64,000 nucleotides of DNA from Proteobacteria bacterium ST_bin12 (GCA_002083635.1 MSXP01000005.1:266016-330015); one strand, 5' to 3'. Counted from the stretch's first letter, positions 7,688-15,946 are shown. The notes: a model not told the origin generated them from the letters alone. Numbers and translations: made by a program.

Positions 7688-10531
7688 TCATTTAACTAAT
7701 TTGATGACATGCTTTTTGACTTTGGTTAATACTTTTGTATTTTCTGCATGAATGATGGCTGGTTCAATAATAGGTATCTCTTCAACTTTAGTTTCAGCAA
7801 CCAGTGATTCTGCATTTTTTCTATTTAATGCATATTTATCTAAAAGCACTTGAGCCTCTTCAGCAGTAAATTTATGTTTGGTTTCTTGAGTAATTGATTT
7901 TTTAGGTTGTTCAATTTCAATAGCTGGTTCTAATTCAAGTTCCAATGTATCTGCTTGAGAGTAAGCAACAATACATACTTCATTCTCTAGTGCATTAAAT
8001 TTGGTTTGTGATATTTTGGCATTATCAATAAATTTATCTTCTGCACCATTTACCATATACAAATTGACTGAATCTTTGTGTCTTGAAAATTCAACATAAG
8101 CTTGATTTGCAGTAGTTGAACCAGTGCTAAACACATAAGTATTTGATACAGTTTGCCCCTGACTTTTGTATGCAGTTTGACAATAAGCATGATTAAAGTT
8201 GTTATGCTTGTTGGTATCTAAATTCACAATCGTTTCAACATTATCTCTAACCACTAACAATGTCATGACTTTAGTATCTGGGTTGATACTCTTGATTGTG
8301 GCTACTGTGCCATTTTCTAAAATGGTATTTTTATCAATCTTGGTTTTTGATTTGATTACAATTCTGTCATTCTCAACAAAATAACGACCTTCGGTAATTT
8401 CTTTTTTATTACCTTTTTTAACATCAATCAACACCTGTTTATCAAAATCTAATTTATTTTCATTCAATAATCTGGTTCTGATTTTGTCATTTAATTTATT
8501 CACATTACTGTTATCTTGAGTGATTACAGTCTTCTGAGTTAAATCTTTTGTGTCATTGAAGTAGTCACCTACCAACCTATTCATTATCTTGTCTTGAGTG
8601 GATTCTGTATGAAATAGGTTATTACTTTTTAGCAACTCCATTGCTTCATCAACTTTCTTATCTCTAAAGCACTCTGCTATTGATTTGGCGACTTCATTCT
8701 TTTGTCTCATGTTCTCATCTAAACGAGATTGATTGTCTGCACCAATATTGTTGTTGATATTTTGTAATGCACTACCATAATCAACTGAGCTCAATTGTTT
8801 AGTATCGCCAACCATAATAATATTGCCAGCATGTTTGGTGGTTATTTCTAGCAGTTTATTCATATGCACAGCACTTACCATTGAAGCTTCATCAACAATC
8901 AGTGTGGGTGGTTTATCAAATATTATTTTGCCAGTTTCATAAAGGTGTATAAATTCAGCAATATTTTTTGTATTTTTAATATCAGCTTCTTTTAATGCTG
9001 TTGCAGTAATGCCTGCTGTAGCCAATCCATACACTGAGTTAGTATCTTTGTGTAGCTCATTAGCAAACTTGATTACAGTGGATGTTTTACCAGTTCCAGC
9101 ATCACCTGTGATAGACACTATAGCTTTACCCTTACTAAGTAACCCTATGGCTTCTTTTTGGCCTGCATTCAATGAAAGATTGAATTTACCTAATTCTGCA
9201 TTGATTGATTTGTAAGTTTCTGAAAACTTTCCTACAGGTAGTTTTCTTTCTACAGTTGCCAACTCTTTAGCCAACTTCACAACATTGTGTTCATTTTTGA
9301 TGACATTGATTGTTGTAAATTTATTATCTTCATACTCAATGACATTAAGTTTTGATTGATATTTTTTAAAACAGTAATCAGTTAGTTTCTGTATGCCTTC
9401 CAGTTTATCAACTCTTACATCATGCTTAAAATGATTGAGAATAAGTGTATTAAATTGAGTTCTAGTAAAGCTTCCTGATTTAGATACCAGCTCATCTTCA
9501 AACATTTTAATAAACTCTTTATTTATAATTTTTTCATGTAATTCTTTTGTATCAAGATATTTGGGTCTAGGCACTTTGTTATTGATTTTGAATTTTTCAT
9601 AATCAAAATTATTGGCTGTGAGCTTATCTTCAAACACTTGCATAATCTGATTGTATGAAAGCTCCTGTTTATCTTTAGCAGTTACTTTTCTAATCTGTTC
9701 ATGTTGATATGCAGTATCTCTTTCAGCAGTTGATGAGAATTTTAATTTATTATTTTTTGCCCATTCAGCAATTTCTTGGCTTCTTTCACTTAAATTGACA
9801 CATACATCATGTGGCACACCTTCAACCTTGAATGAATGAGTGTTGATTTCATCTGGAATTATATTTATGCCAAGATCCTTCAACTTACAGATAATTAGAA
9901 AATTAACTTGTTCTGATAACTCTTTCTGGTGTGCTAACAGTTTTTTGTAATCAACTGCCATTGTTTTAGACTTACCATTTGCATAGTGAAACATAGCCTG
10001 GTTATATACTTGTATGTGTAAATGTATGTGTGGATCTAGATTTCTATTTTCATAGTGGGTAAATTTTGAGGCAACCATTTCGGTTTTATCATGAATAAGA
10101 TTGTTTCTGTATTCACTTCTTTGATTGGAAGGCATGAGTAGATTTTGAACATTAGTCATTACTTCGTCTGAAGAATCGTGAATAATATTCATTAATTTTT
10201 CTCTAACTTCTTCTGGTGCTGTTGCATATAAAACTGATAATGATTTTGGTAGTGTTAAACACATTTCCTGACCAGCTTGGTGGTCTTCACTTCCTGCACT
10301 TCTAATAGCTTTTTGACCATTAGGTTTAAATCCATTGTAAATTTTATTAAAATCTTTTTTATCAAAATCTTTGTTGTTTAGTGCATATAGTGCTGCAAGC
10401 TTTCCAATGAACTCTGGCTTTCTTTCATTATTTTTTAATAAATAATCGGCAAAAGTTAATTTGTCACCTTCAAGATTTTCTTGGCTCTTAATGTAATACT
10501 CTTCATCTCCAATTTTGTGACATACAAACAT
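7688..10531 (-). CDS. MobF-family conjugative relaxase-helicase (TrwC/TraI-like)
   Basis: This protein should nick the element at its oriT, bind covalently to the 5' end and unwind the strand for transfer. The 947 residues hold a TrwC-type relaxase domain with N-terminal tyrosines (Y12-Y13) and the metal-binding histidines H168, H170 and H172 in PHIHLHIQ. A superfamily 1 helicase of the RecD/TraI type follows: Walker A GDAGTGKT at 476-483, DEAS at 547-550, GDTKQLSSVDYG, a QTAYKSQGQT motif and YVEFSRHKD. The length is close to TrwC. An RHH-like gene lies 19 bp upstream on the same strand. No coupling protein is encoded in the element. Confidence 0.93.
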   Translation of the reverse strand: MFVCHKIGDEEYYIKSQENLEGDKLTFADYLLKNNERKPEFIGKLAALYALNNKDFDKKDFNKIYNGFKPNGQKAIRSAGSEDHQAGQEMCLTLPKSLSVLYATAPEEVREKLMNIIHDSSDEVMTNVQNLLMPSNQRSEYRNNLIHDKTEMVASKFTHYENRNLDPHIHLHIQVYNQAMFHYANGKSKTMAVDYKKLLAHQKELSEQVNFLIICKLKDLGINIIPDEINTHSFKVEGVPHDVCVNLSERSQEIAEWAKNNKLKFSSTAERDTAYQHEQIRKVTAKDKQELSYNQIMQVFEDKLTANNFDYEKFKINNKVPRPKYLDTKELHEKIINKEFIKMFEDELVSKSGSFTRTQFNTLILNHFKHDVRVDKLEGIQKLTDYCFKKYQSKLNVIEYEDNKFTTINVIKNEHNVVKLAKELATVERKLPVGKFSETYKSINAELGKFNLSLNAGQKEAIGLLSKGKAIVSITGDAGTGKTSTVIKFANELHKDTNSVYGLATAGITATALKEADIKNTKNIAEFIHLYETGKIIFDKPPTLIVDEASMVSAVHMNKLLEITTKHAGNIIMVGDTKQLSSVDYGSALQNINNNIGADNQSRLDENMRQKNEVAKSIAECFRDKKVDEAMELLKSNNLFHTESTQDKIMNRLVGDYFNDTKDLTQKTVITQDNSNVNKLNDKIRTRLLNENKLDFDKQVLIDVKKGNKKEITEGRYFVENDRIVIKSKTKIDKNTILENGTVATIKSINPDTKVMTLLVVRDNVETIVNLDTNKHNNFNHAYCQTAYKSQGQTVSNTYVFSTGSTTANQAYVEFSRHKDSVNLYMVNGAEDKFIDNAKISQTKFNALENEVCIVAYSQADTLELELEPAIEIEQPKKSITQETKHKFTAEEAQVLLDKYALNRKNAESLVAETKVEEIPIIEPAIIHAENTKVLTKVKKHVIKLVK

Positions 10532-10550
10532 AATCTATTTTTAATAATTT

Positions 10551-10940
10551 TTATGGACTATTAAATTTCCCTTCTATAAGTCTTACCATTTCAACTTTAA
10601 ATGTATCAATACTTTTTTGGTGGCTTTCAATTACAAACATCAATTCGTCATATCTAGCTAAATTTTTTAATACTAGAGAATTAAACTGTTTGTTTAAATC
10701 AAGACCCATTTGAATTTTTTCCACCATCTCAGTAAATAACTGCTCCCTCTTTTCTATGTAATCAATACTGCTGAATAATCTTTTATGATTATCAAAATTT
10801 ATTATGAGATTTTCTAAAATATCAGATTGCTTAGTTTTTAAATCAACTGCTGAATCAACTAATATCTTTTTTGTGGATGGTGTTAAATAAAATGAATATT
10901 CAACTTTTTGGGGTGCATTTGTTTCTTTAAGTTTTGGCAT
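10551..10940 (-). CDS. Putative RHH-type mobilization accessory protein
   Basis: A 129-residue protein directly upstream of the relaxase gene (19 bp gap, same strand). Residues 10-50 (KVEYSFYLTPSTKKILVDSA onward to DILENLII) have the strand-helix-helix pattern of ribbon-helix-helix DNA-binding proteins. The C-terminal half is helical and charged. In mobilizable elements such a protein next to the relaxase commonly binds oriT and represses its own promoter, as TrwA does for TrwC. A palindromic promoter region lies just upstream. The family assignment is from pattern and position, not from recognised homology. Confidence 0.55.
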   Translation of the reverse strand: MPKLKETNAPQKVEYSFYLTPSTKKILVDSAVDLKTKQSDILENLIINFDNHKRLFSSIDYIEKREQLFTEMVEKIQMGLDLNKQFNSLVLKNLARYDELMFVIESHQKSIDTFKVEMVRLIEGKFNSP

Positions 10941-11384
10941 TTTCAGCTCACTTTTTTCTAGTTATATATTAACTATAGTAAAAAAATACTGAAAAACAAC
11001 CCCCCTCTCACAAAAGCCCCGTCGAATATAGGAATGGTTAAAATTTAGGGGTTTTTTCCAACTTTGGAAGTAGGGTGCTATAAGAATTATGGGGTGGATT
11101 TTGAGTGGTTGTTTTTGACTTTATGGTGAATGCGAATAATGATGTTGCTAATTATTGTAGGTTTAGATTTTTGGGGGTTTCGAAAAATTATCAATTTTCA
11201 ATTGAAATTTTTCTGTGTTGGCTAGGGTATGTAAAAACATAAAAGCATTAAAAATGCAGCGAGTGGAGTTGCAAGCAACAGACTATAAATTTAAGAGTGA
11301 TTTTGAAAATATCAAACTGTTACTCTCTCATTTTTATTGTGTTGAGTAACGAGGGGAATAGTAGAATTTTAAAGATTTAACTTC
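10941..11384. other. Non-coding region with dense inverted repeats; candidate oriT
   Basis: These 444 bp between the mobilization operon and the exported-protein gene hold no credible gene. They contain a near-perfect 14-bp hairpin at 11182-11213 (outer arms GAAAAATT/AATTTTTC, inner arms TCAATT/AATTGA, loop TTC), a TTCCAActTTGGAA palindrome at 11056-11069, and a widely spaced 10-bp inverted repeat (AAAAACAACC at 10992-11001, GGTTGTTTTT at 11107-11116). An oriT beside the relaxase gene usually has such features. No nic site can be named from sequence alone. Confidence 0.45.
10959..10999 (-). promoter_or_regulatory. Promoter and palindromic operator of the mobilization genes
   Basis: On the - strand, TTGTTT (10994-10999) and TATAGT (10972-10977) are spaced by 16 bases. 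The -10 region runs into the palindrome TAGTTAtatatTAACTA (10959-10975), 19 bp before the start codon at 10940. The same block TTTTTACTATAGTTAAT with the same promoter spacing recurs before the exported-protein gene at 12198-12236. A repressor bound here would cover the -10 and the transcription start. Confidence 0.6.
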
Positions 11385-12185
11385 TTAAAAATTAACTTCT
11401 TGCCCCGTACTTAATCTGATTGTTCCAGAAACGAATGGTGTTGTTGTTCCAAAAATGGTGGTTTCTACACAACCTCCACATCCACCTTTGAATAATCTAT
11501 AAACATTCCCTCTATTTACAGTGATTGGTATGTTTAATTCATTAAAGTCGTCTTGATTTTGTCTTACTGGAAAACCACCACTACTTATTAAAGGAAAACC
11601 AGCACTCATGTTAGTAGTTTCATTGTAAACAATTGCATTCCAAGACGGGTCTTGATTATCAAAAGCGAGTGTGTGAGCTCTTATTTGAATATGTGTAATA
11701 GTAAATGGTACATTTGAATTGTTAATTAAATATACAGCACCACCACCATTAGCACCTGTAGGTCCAATATATCTAACATAACCAGTAGAGTATATAGCGA
11801 AGCCTTGCGATGATACTGGAGGGGATGTGCAACTAGCACCTGTAGGTCCAGTAAATGTATTGCTAGAATTGCAAGTGTAAGTTGCCGAACCACTATTTAT
11901 TCCAGTAGCAATTACATTTCTTGAAACACCTGTGTTGGCTGTATTTGCAGTGCCTGTGCAAGTATTTGAACCCACAACCCAAGAAACATTTTGATTAGGA
12001 CAGTATTGAGGTGCGATTACAGCACTATTGGGATTAGGAGGTGTGGAAGAAATCAAACCATATCCTCCAGCATTTATACTTGTTGAATCTGCATTACTAT
12101 TATCGTCAGAAATATTTTGTGCTGATACTGAAAAAGATGTTGATAGTAATACTGTGAGCAGTAAAAACTTTAATTTATTTGTCAT
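11385..12185 (-). CDS. Exported protein of the mobile element, unknown function
   Basis: The 266-residue protein has a clear Sec signal peptide (MTNKLKFLLLTVLLSTSFSVSA, cleavage after about residue 22). The mature part is rich in Ser, Thr, Asn and Gly, with paired cysteines in two short modules (PNQNVSWVVGSNTC, then ATYTCNSSNTF and ASCTSPP) that resemble cysteine-bracketed modules of surface or tail-fibre proteins. The C-terminal domain looks all-beta and has a GGCGGC motif. Alternatives are a surface adhesin or a periplasmic binding protein. It is driven by the same promoter-operator type as the mobilization genes, which suggests a role in transfer or in the recipient surface. Confidence 0.6.
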   Translation of the reverse strand: MTNKLKFLLLTVLLSTSFSVSAQNISDDNSNADSTSINAGGYGLISSTPPNPNSAVIAPQYCPNQNVSWVVGSNTCTGTANTANTGVSRNVIATGINSGSATYTCNSSNTFTGPTGASCTSPPVSSQGFAIYSTGYVRYIGPTGANGGGAVYLINNSNVPFTITHIQIRAHTLAFDNQDPSWNAIVYNETTNMSAGFPLISSGGFPVRQNQDDFNELNIPITVNRGNVYRLFKGGCGGCVETTIFGTTTPFVSGTIRLSTGQEVNF

Positions 12186-12197
12186 GAGAATCCCCTG

Positions 12198-12236
12198 TAG
12201 TTAAATTAACTATAGTAAAAATAATCATGAAATCAA
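12198..12236 (-). promoter_or_regulatory. Promoter and palindromic operator of the exported-protein gene
   Basis: On the - strand, TTGATT (12231-12236) and TATAGT (12209-12214) are 16 bases apart. The palindrome TAGTTAaatTAACTA spans 12198-12212, 13 bp before the ATG at 12185. It shares TTTTTACTATAGTTAAT with the promoter of the mobilization genes at 10959-10999, so both genes are probably controlled by one repressor. Confidence 0.6.
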
Positions 12237-12255
12237 GGTCATAGAGGAATTTAAT

Positions 12256-12867
12256 ATGCAAGAACCTAGCAATGGCTTGAGTATTCCTTATCAGCATGCT
12301 TTCTACATTCAATCTATGCTGTTCAATACAACATCAGCAATTAAATCTTTCCGTATTGCTCTAACAATTTTAGAAAAAGATGAAAGTGGTGAAATTAAGA
12401 TTCAAGATTACAAAGAAAGATTTCTTGATGAATTGCACAACATAATTAATCAAAGTGGTGCAATTTCACGATACTTTTGGCCAGCTACTGCTAGTCCTAG
12501 AAATGCAACGGAATCTCAAAAAAATATTCACAAAATTAGAGGTGCATTTTTAAAAGATGTTTTTGATATTAAAGAAGGCAATCCTTTAGAGAATAGAGCT
12601 CTGAGAAATGCAGTTGAGCATTTTGATGAAAGATTAGATTTGTATCTTGAACAAGGAATTATCGGAAATATATTCCCAAGTTTAATTATGAACGAACCAG
12701 ACAACAGTGGTGTAGCACACCATATTTTTCGTGCATATTATTTAAAAGATGCAATTTTCCAGATACTTGGTGAAAGATTTGAAATAGAGCCAATTACTGA
12801 TGAGTTGATAAAAATTCATGCCCAGCTAACTAAATTTGATGAAAATGGTGGTAATTTTTCAAAATAA
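12256..12867 (+). CDS. HEPN-motif protein of the mobile element
   Basis: A 203-residue, largely alpha-helical protein. Residues 117-122 (RNAVEH) match the R-[polar]-x3-H motif of HEPN-fold ribonucleases, placed in an amphipathic helix (ALRNAVEHFDERLD). HEPN proteins act in toxin-antitoxin, abortive-infection and restriction-associated systems, though others have no nuclease role. A GAGG site precedes the ATG at 12256. No partner antitoxin such as an MNT nucleotidyltransferase gene is adjacent. The nearest neighbours are the exported-protein gene (divergent) and rep (convergent). The catalytic motif is seen; a defence or toxin role is inferred. Confidence 0.55.
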   Translation: MQEPSNGLSIPYQHAFYIQSMLFNTTSAIKSFRIALTILEKDESGEIKIQDYKERFLDELHNIINQSGAISRYFWPATASPRNATESQKNIHKIRGAFLKDVFDIKEGNPLENRALRNAVEHFDERLDLYLEQGIIGNIFPSLIMNEPDNSGVAHHIFRAYYLKDAIFQILGERFEIEPITDELIKIHAQLTKFDENGGNFSK

Positions 12868-12951
12868 TAGTAATTCTAAGTATTTTGGTTATAAGTCTTT
12901 ACGGTGTAGCTATCTGACAACACCATCGCATACCATAGTTGTTTTTATCAA

Positions 12952-13944
12952 CTAAGTGTTTGAGTAAATATATAAATTAAACATTGAAGCAACTTGTTTC
13001 CAATATTTTTTAGTAGTCAATAATGAGCATTTAGAGTGAATTGATACAGATTGCTGTGTGATAGGTGTGCCTTGTGATTTTAATGCCTTCACTGATTCAA
13101 TAATTGATTCTAGAACGGTTTTTGTTCTTACTTCATGTGAGTAATATGCACTTGCTGTTTGCTTCTCTTGCAATGGCATTGAATCTGGTAAATTCATCAC
13201 ACCACGATTAACATGCTTATCAAGTAGGTGTTGATTCTTCCAAGTCCATTTGCTGATTGAATTAACGGTCTGTAGCACTTCTTTTGCATACAACTGACCA
13301 TCTACCCACCCATCAAACTCTAAATTGATTTCAAAGCCTCTATCTTCTACTTCTGATTTGAATTGTTCATACCTAATATGTTTTTTAACAATTTGATATG
13401 CAAAGAATCTCAGTGTATTAAACAGGGTGCTGTTTCTGCCTTCAATATCAAATTTAAGCTCTGTGCTCTTTCTTCTAGGTGTTAGGTCTATATATTCTTG
13501 AAACTCACTTAAATCATAGCTTGTGAAATGTTTAATGATTTTCCAACTTGGGTGTAGTGGGTTTTTAGTAAATTTACCAACATACCCTTTATCACCATCA
13601 AGGTAATTAGTTAAAGCATTATCTACAGCCTCAAAATACTGTTGTGGTGCTCTTCTACCTGCTTCTGTATAAACAACTGGTGTATTGAGTTGATAGCAAT
13701 AATGACAATGTGCATTTTCTGGATTGATAGCTATCCATGATGGTGCTGGTAGATTTCTATCTTCCCAATCGTGAGCTGCTCCTGGTCTATCAATATCAAT
13801 GATGATTTGTTTTTTAAGATATTGGCTAACTTCAATGTATTTGTAATTGAGTGCAGATTCTTTGGTTCTGAATTTTGTGCCATATTCAAAGCTGTTTGTG
13901 CTTCTAACTTTCTCAGGTAGTGAATCAATAAAACTATCAAACAT
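12952..13944 (-). CDS. Plasmid-type replication initiator / primase-like protein
   Basis: The 330-residue protein resembles plasmid replication proteins with an archaeo-eukaryotic primase-like fold. Residues about 46-55 give IIIDIDRPGA with the DxD metal-binding pair, followed by the NAHCHYCYQL segment. A middle region (FNTLRFFAYQIVKKH) resembles PriCT-type helical domains, and the C-terminus (about 285-325) has a helix-turn-helix-like pattern. It probably starts replication of the excised circular form. A short - strand gene for an RHH protein lies upstream, and the 164-bp leader between them carries a candidate antisense RNA. The family is recognised from motifs only. Confidence 0.72.
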   Translation of the reverse strand: MFDSFIDSLPEKVRSTNSFEYGTKFRTKESALNYKYIEVSQYLKKQIIIDIDRPGAAHDWEDRNLPAPSWIAINPENAHCHYCYQLNTPVVYTEAGRRAPQQYFEAVDNALTNYLDGDKGYVGKFTKNPLHPSWKIIKHFTSYDLSEFQEYIDLTPRRKSTELKFDIEGRNSTLFNTLRFFAYQIVKKHIRYEQFKSEVEDRGFEINLEFDGWVDGQLYAKEVLQTVNSISKWTWKNQHLLDKHVNRGVMNLPDSMPLQEKQTASAYYSHEVRTKTVLESIIESVKALKSQGTPITQQSVSIHSKCSLLTTKKYWKQVASMFNLYIYSNT

Positions 13945-13994
13945 AAAATCTCCATTATTATTTTTATAATTGAAGATTTATTTTGTTTACGATA

Positions 13995-14106
13995 TTGACT
14001 TATGTGATTAATTTTACTAAATTAAATTTTATAAGGTTAGCCTCTCACAGCTTTTAAACCTAAATCCTCAGAAATGCTCAAGTGTAATTACTTGGGCATT
14101 TTTATT
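13995..14106 (+). ncRNA. Candidate antisense RNA in the rep leader
   Basis: On the strand opposite to rep mRNA, a promoter-like pair TTGACT (13995-14000) and TAAATT (14018-14023) is spaced by 17 bases. An intrinsic-terminator-like hairpin follows: ATGCTCAAGT at 14074-14083 pairs with ACTTGGGCAT at 14090-14099 (one G-U pair), then a T-rich tail. A transcript of about 75 nt would include a second stem (AGGTT/AACCT near 14033-14060) and be fully complementary to the leader between the RHH gene and rep. Countertranscribed RNAs of this layout set plasmid copy number. This is inference without expression data. Confidence 0.35.
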
Positions 14107-14108
14107 TT

Positions 14109-14270
14109 CTACTTCTCCACCTCAATCATTAAGACAGTGTTGATATACAAATTCACTGACATATCTTTTTCATTAGCTTTATCTCTTACCTTATCTAAAA
14201 GCTTTTCATCAAGCCTGATGGTGTAGCCAATATCTTTAATCTGTTTTTTCTTTCTTTGTTGAATTTGCAT
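14109..14270 (-). CDS. Small ribbon-helix-helix protein (53 aa)
   Basis: A 53-residue protein with a well-placed ribosome-binding site (GGAGATAAAA before the ATG at 14270). After a basic N-terminus (MQIQQRKKKQ) comes a typical RHH core: strand IGYTIRLDEKLLDKV, helix VRDKANEKDMS, helix VNLYINTVLMIEVEK. CopG/Arc-type repressors of this size control plasmid copy number or their own operon. It lies upstream of rep on the same strand, with 164 bp between them, so copy control of rep is the natural guess. It is also a candidate ligand for the palindromes found upstream of several genes in the element. Confidence 0.75.
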   Translation of the reverse strand: MQIQQRKKKQIKDIGYTIRLDEKLLDKVRDKANEKDMSVNLYINTVLMIEVEK

Positions 14271-14366
14271 TTTTATCTCCATTTGTATCGGTTGCTATAT
14301 GGTTATAAGAAACTACAAACGAATGTCAACGATCCAGCAAAAATAAATTTGACTTAATTTCTCAAT

Positions 14367-14381
14367 TTACTAAGTTAGTAA
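14367..14381. promoter_or_regulatory. Perfect palindrome before the 67-aa gene
   Basis: TTACTAAGTTAGTAA is a perfect 15-bp palindrome 14 bp before the ATG at 14396. TTGACT at 14349-14354 could be the -35 of a promoter whose weak -10 (TAAGTT, 14371-14376) lies inside the palindrome. This is a good candidate repressor site, related in letters but not identical to the two TAGTTA/TAACTA operators elsewhere in the element. Confidence 0.5.
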
Positions 14382-14395
14382 TAAAGGGGATTTTT

Positions 14396-14599
14396 ATGTT
14401 GAATATTATTCAAGAGTTGATAATCAAAAACTCTAATGACTATTTAGAAAATGTAGTGATACCTGACTTGCTTGCACTTAACCCTGGGTTGAAAACTGAG
14501 ATATTGAAGTCATACGAAGAATTGAAACCTAAAATTTCAGAAGAGTTCTTAGATGCTCAAATTGATACTAAAATTGAAATAAATAATTATATGTATTAG
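14396..14599 (+). CDS. Hypothetical small acidic protein (67 aa)
   Basis: I do not recognise this 67-residue protein. It is acidic and predicted mostly helical (MLNIIQELIIKNSNDYLENV at the start, many Glu/Asp/Lys later). GGGG lies 7 bp before the ATG (AAAGGGGATTTTTATG). A strong terminator closes the unit at 14612-14642, and a palindromic operator-like site lies upstream, so it is a monocistronic, probably regulated gene. A regulatory or antirepressor role is possible but unsupported. Confidence 0.55.
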   Translation: MLNIIQELIIKNSNDYLENVVIPDLLALNPGLKTEILKSYEELKPKISEEFLDAQIDTKIEINNYMY

Positions 14600-14611
14600 T
14601 TATTACAGACA

Positions 14612-14642
14612 AAAAAATACCACTTATTAAGTGGTATTTTTT
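14612..14642. terminator. Bidirectional intrinsic terminator
   Basis: AAAAAATACCACTT and AAGTGGTATTTTTT form a 14-bp stem with a 3-base loop, flanked by A and T runs, so it can work in both directions. It lies between the convergent 67-aa gene and the methyltransferase gene. Confidence 0.9.
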
Positions 14643-14661
14643 ATGAATTTTCAGTATTCCT

Positions 14662-15942
14662 CTAAATTGATAACTGCATATCAACCAGTTTTGGTTTGGA
14701 CTTTGTTGGAATATCTACCCTCTCACGATAATAATTATTCAATGCTCTAACTATAGATTTACCCATTGCTAGTGCAAGATTAACTGGAACAGCATTTCCA
14801 ATCTGTGCATATTGAGAAGTTAATGCCCCAGCAAAATCCCAACTATCTGGGAATGTTTGAATCCTTGCATATTCTCTAACAGTAAATGGTCTGGTTTCAT
14901 CTGGGTGACATCTTTCAGTTTGTTTCTGTGCTGGAGAGCAAGTTAATGTTAAACATGCTTCATCCCATGAAATTCTTCTCGCCATACCAGTTTTACCACC
15001 ACCTAAATGAAAAGAACCTTTCATGTATGATTTTTGAAGCTCAAGAGGTAAATCTCTCCAATACCCACCTGGTGGTATTAAGTCCATTATCTCTCTTTTA
15101 CTTTTTGGGTATGTTTGACCAATAGATTCAGGAACATCAGTTTTGAATAACTTACCTTTTTTTAATGCATCTTTTAATGTAAATAATTCACTATCTTGTT
15201 CGGGCCATTCAAAATCAATATCTACACCTTTTTTAATTCCAACTATAAATATTCGTTCTCGTTTTTGTGGAACTCTGTGGAATATAGCTTTTAATACTCT
15301 TGGTGGAATTACTTCATAACCTAGTTCATCTAATATTGAAACCATGCCCTCTATAGTTTTACCATTTTCATGTTGAAGCAAACCACGAACATTTTCTCCA
15401 ATGCAAATTAGTGGCTGCACTTCTTTAACTGCTCTTGCAAATTCAAAAAACAATGTGCCTCTGGCATCTTCAAATCCAAGCCTTTTACCTGCATATGAGA
15501 ATGCTTGGCATGGAAATCCACCAGTTAAAACATCAACTTTGCCTTTATATGGTGTGAAATCAATTTTAGCTACATCACCCTCAATCACATTCCATTTTGG
15601 TCTATTTCTTCGTAGTGTCTCACAAGCATTTTTATCAATTTCTGATAAAAGAACATTATCTAAGCCAGCTTTTTCAAGACCTAAAGCCAATCCACCTGCA
15701 CCAGCAAATAACTCTATTGAAGTAAATTTTTTAATTGGAGTTTCATCTTTTTGCTTTGATTTTTCTTTAAACATAAATCCAATTTTCTCAAACTGTTTTA
15801 AATCACTTGATTTATAAAGTCGGTAATTATTGATAGGGTGTCGTTCTGAAATTAATTTCCCAGACTTTTCCCATCTTCTAAGTGTTTCTTTTGCTACACC
15901 TAGCATGTCTGCAACTTCTGAAAGTTTATATACATCTTTCAT
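14662..15942 (-). CDS. C5-cytosine DNA methyltransferase with N-terminal MerR-like HTH
   Basis: The enzyme should methylate cytosine in a specific DNA site to protect it from the neighbouring endonuclease. Of 426 residues, about 1-52 form a MerR-type helix-turn-helix (YKLSEVADMLGVAKETLRRW). The methyltransferase follows: motif I FAGAGG (79-84), motif IV GGFPCQAFS with the catalytic Cys at 145, motif VI ENV (183-185), motif VIII QKRERIFIVG, and motif X YAQIGNAVPVNLALAMG near the end. Fusion of an HTH to an m5C methyltransferase commonly lets the enzyme repress its own or the endonuclease promoter. The divergent endonuclease gene starts 107 bp away. The recognition site cannot be read from the sequence. 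Confidence 0.93.
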   Translation of the reverse strand: MKDVYKLSEVADMLGVAKETLRRWEKSGKLISERHPINNYRLYKSSDLKQFEKIGFMFKEKSKQKDETPIKKFTSIELFAGAGGLALGLEKAGLDNVLLSEIDKNACETLRRNRPKWNVIEGDVAKIDFTPYKGKVDVLTGGFPCQAFSYAGKRLGFEDARGTLFFEFARAVKEVQPLICIGENVRGLLQHENGKTIEGMVSILDELGYEVIPPRVLKAIFHRVPQKRERIFIVGIKKGVDIDFEWPEQDSELFTLKDALKKGKLFKTDVPESIGQTYPKSKREIMDLIPPGGYWRDLPLELQKSYMKGSFHLGGGKTGMARRISWDEACLTLTCSPAQKQTERCHPDETRPFTVREYARIQTFPDSWDFAGALTSQYAQIGNAVPVNLALAMGKSIVRALNNYYRERVDIPTKSKPKLVDMQLSI

Positions 15943-15946
15943 TTAG

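Noticed and set aside
13731..13955. - strand frame of 74 codons inside rep
   Set aside because: It is out of frame with rep and starts just 11 bp before it. The rep frame has clear motifs and this one does not.
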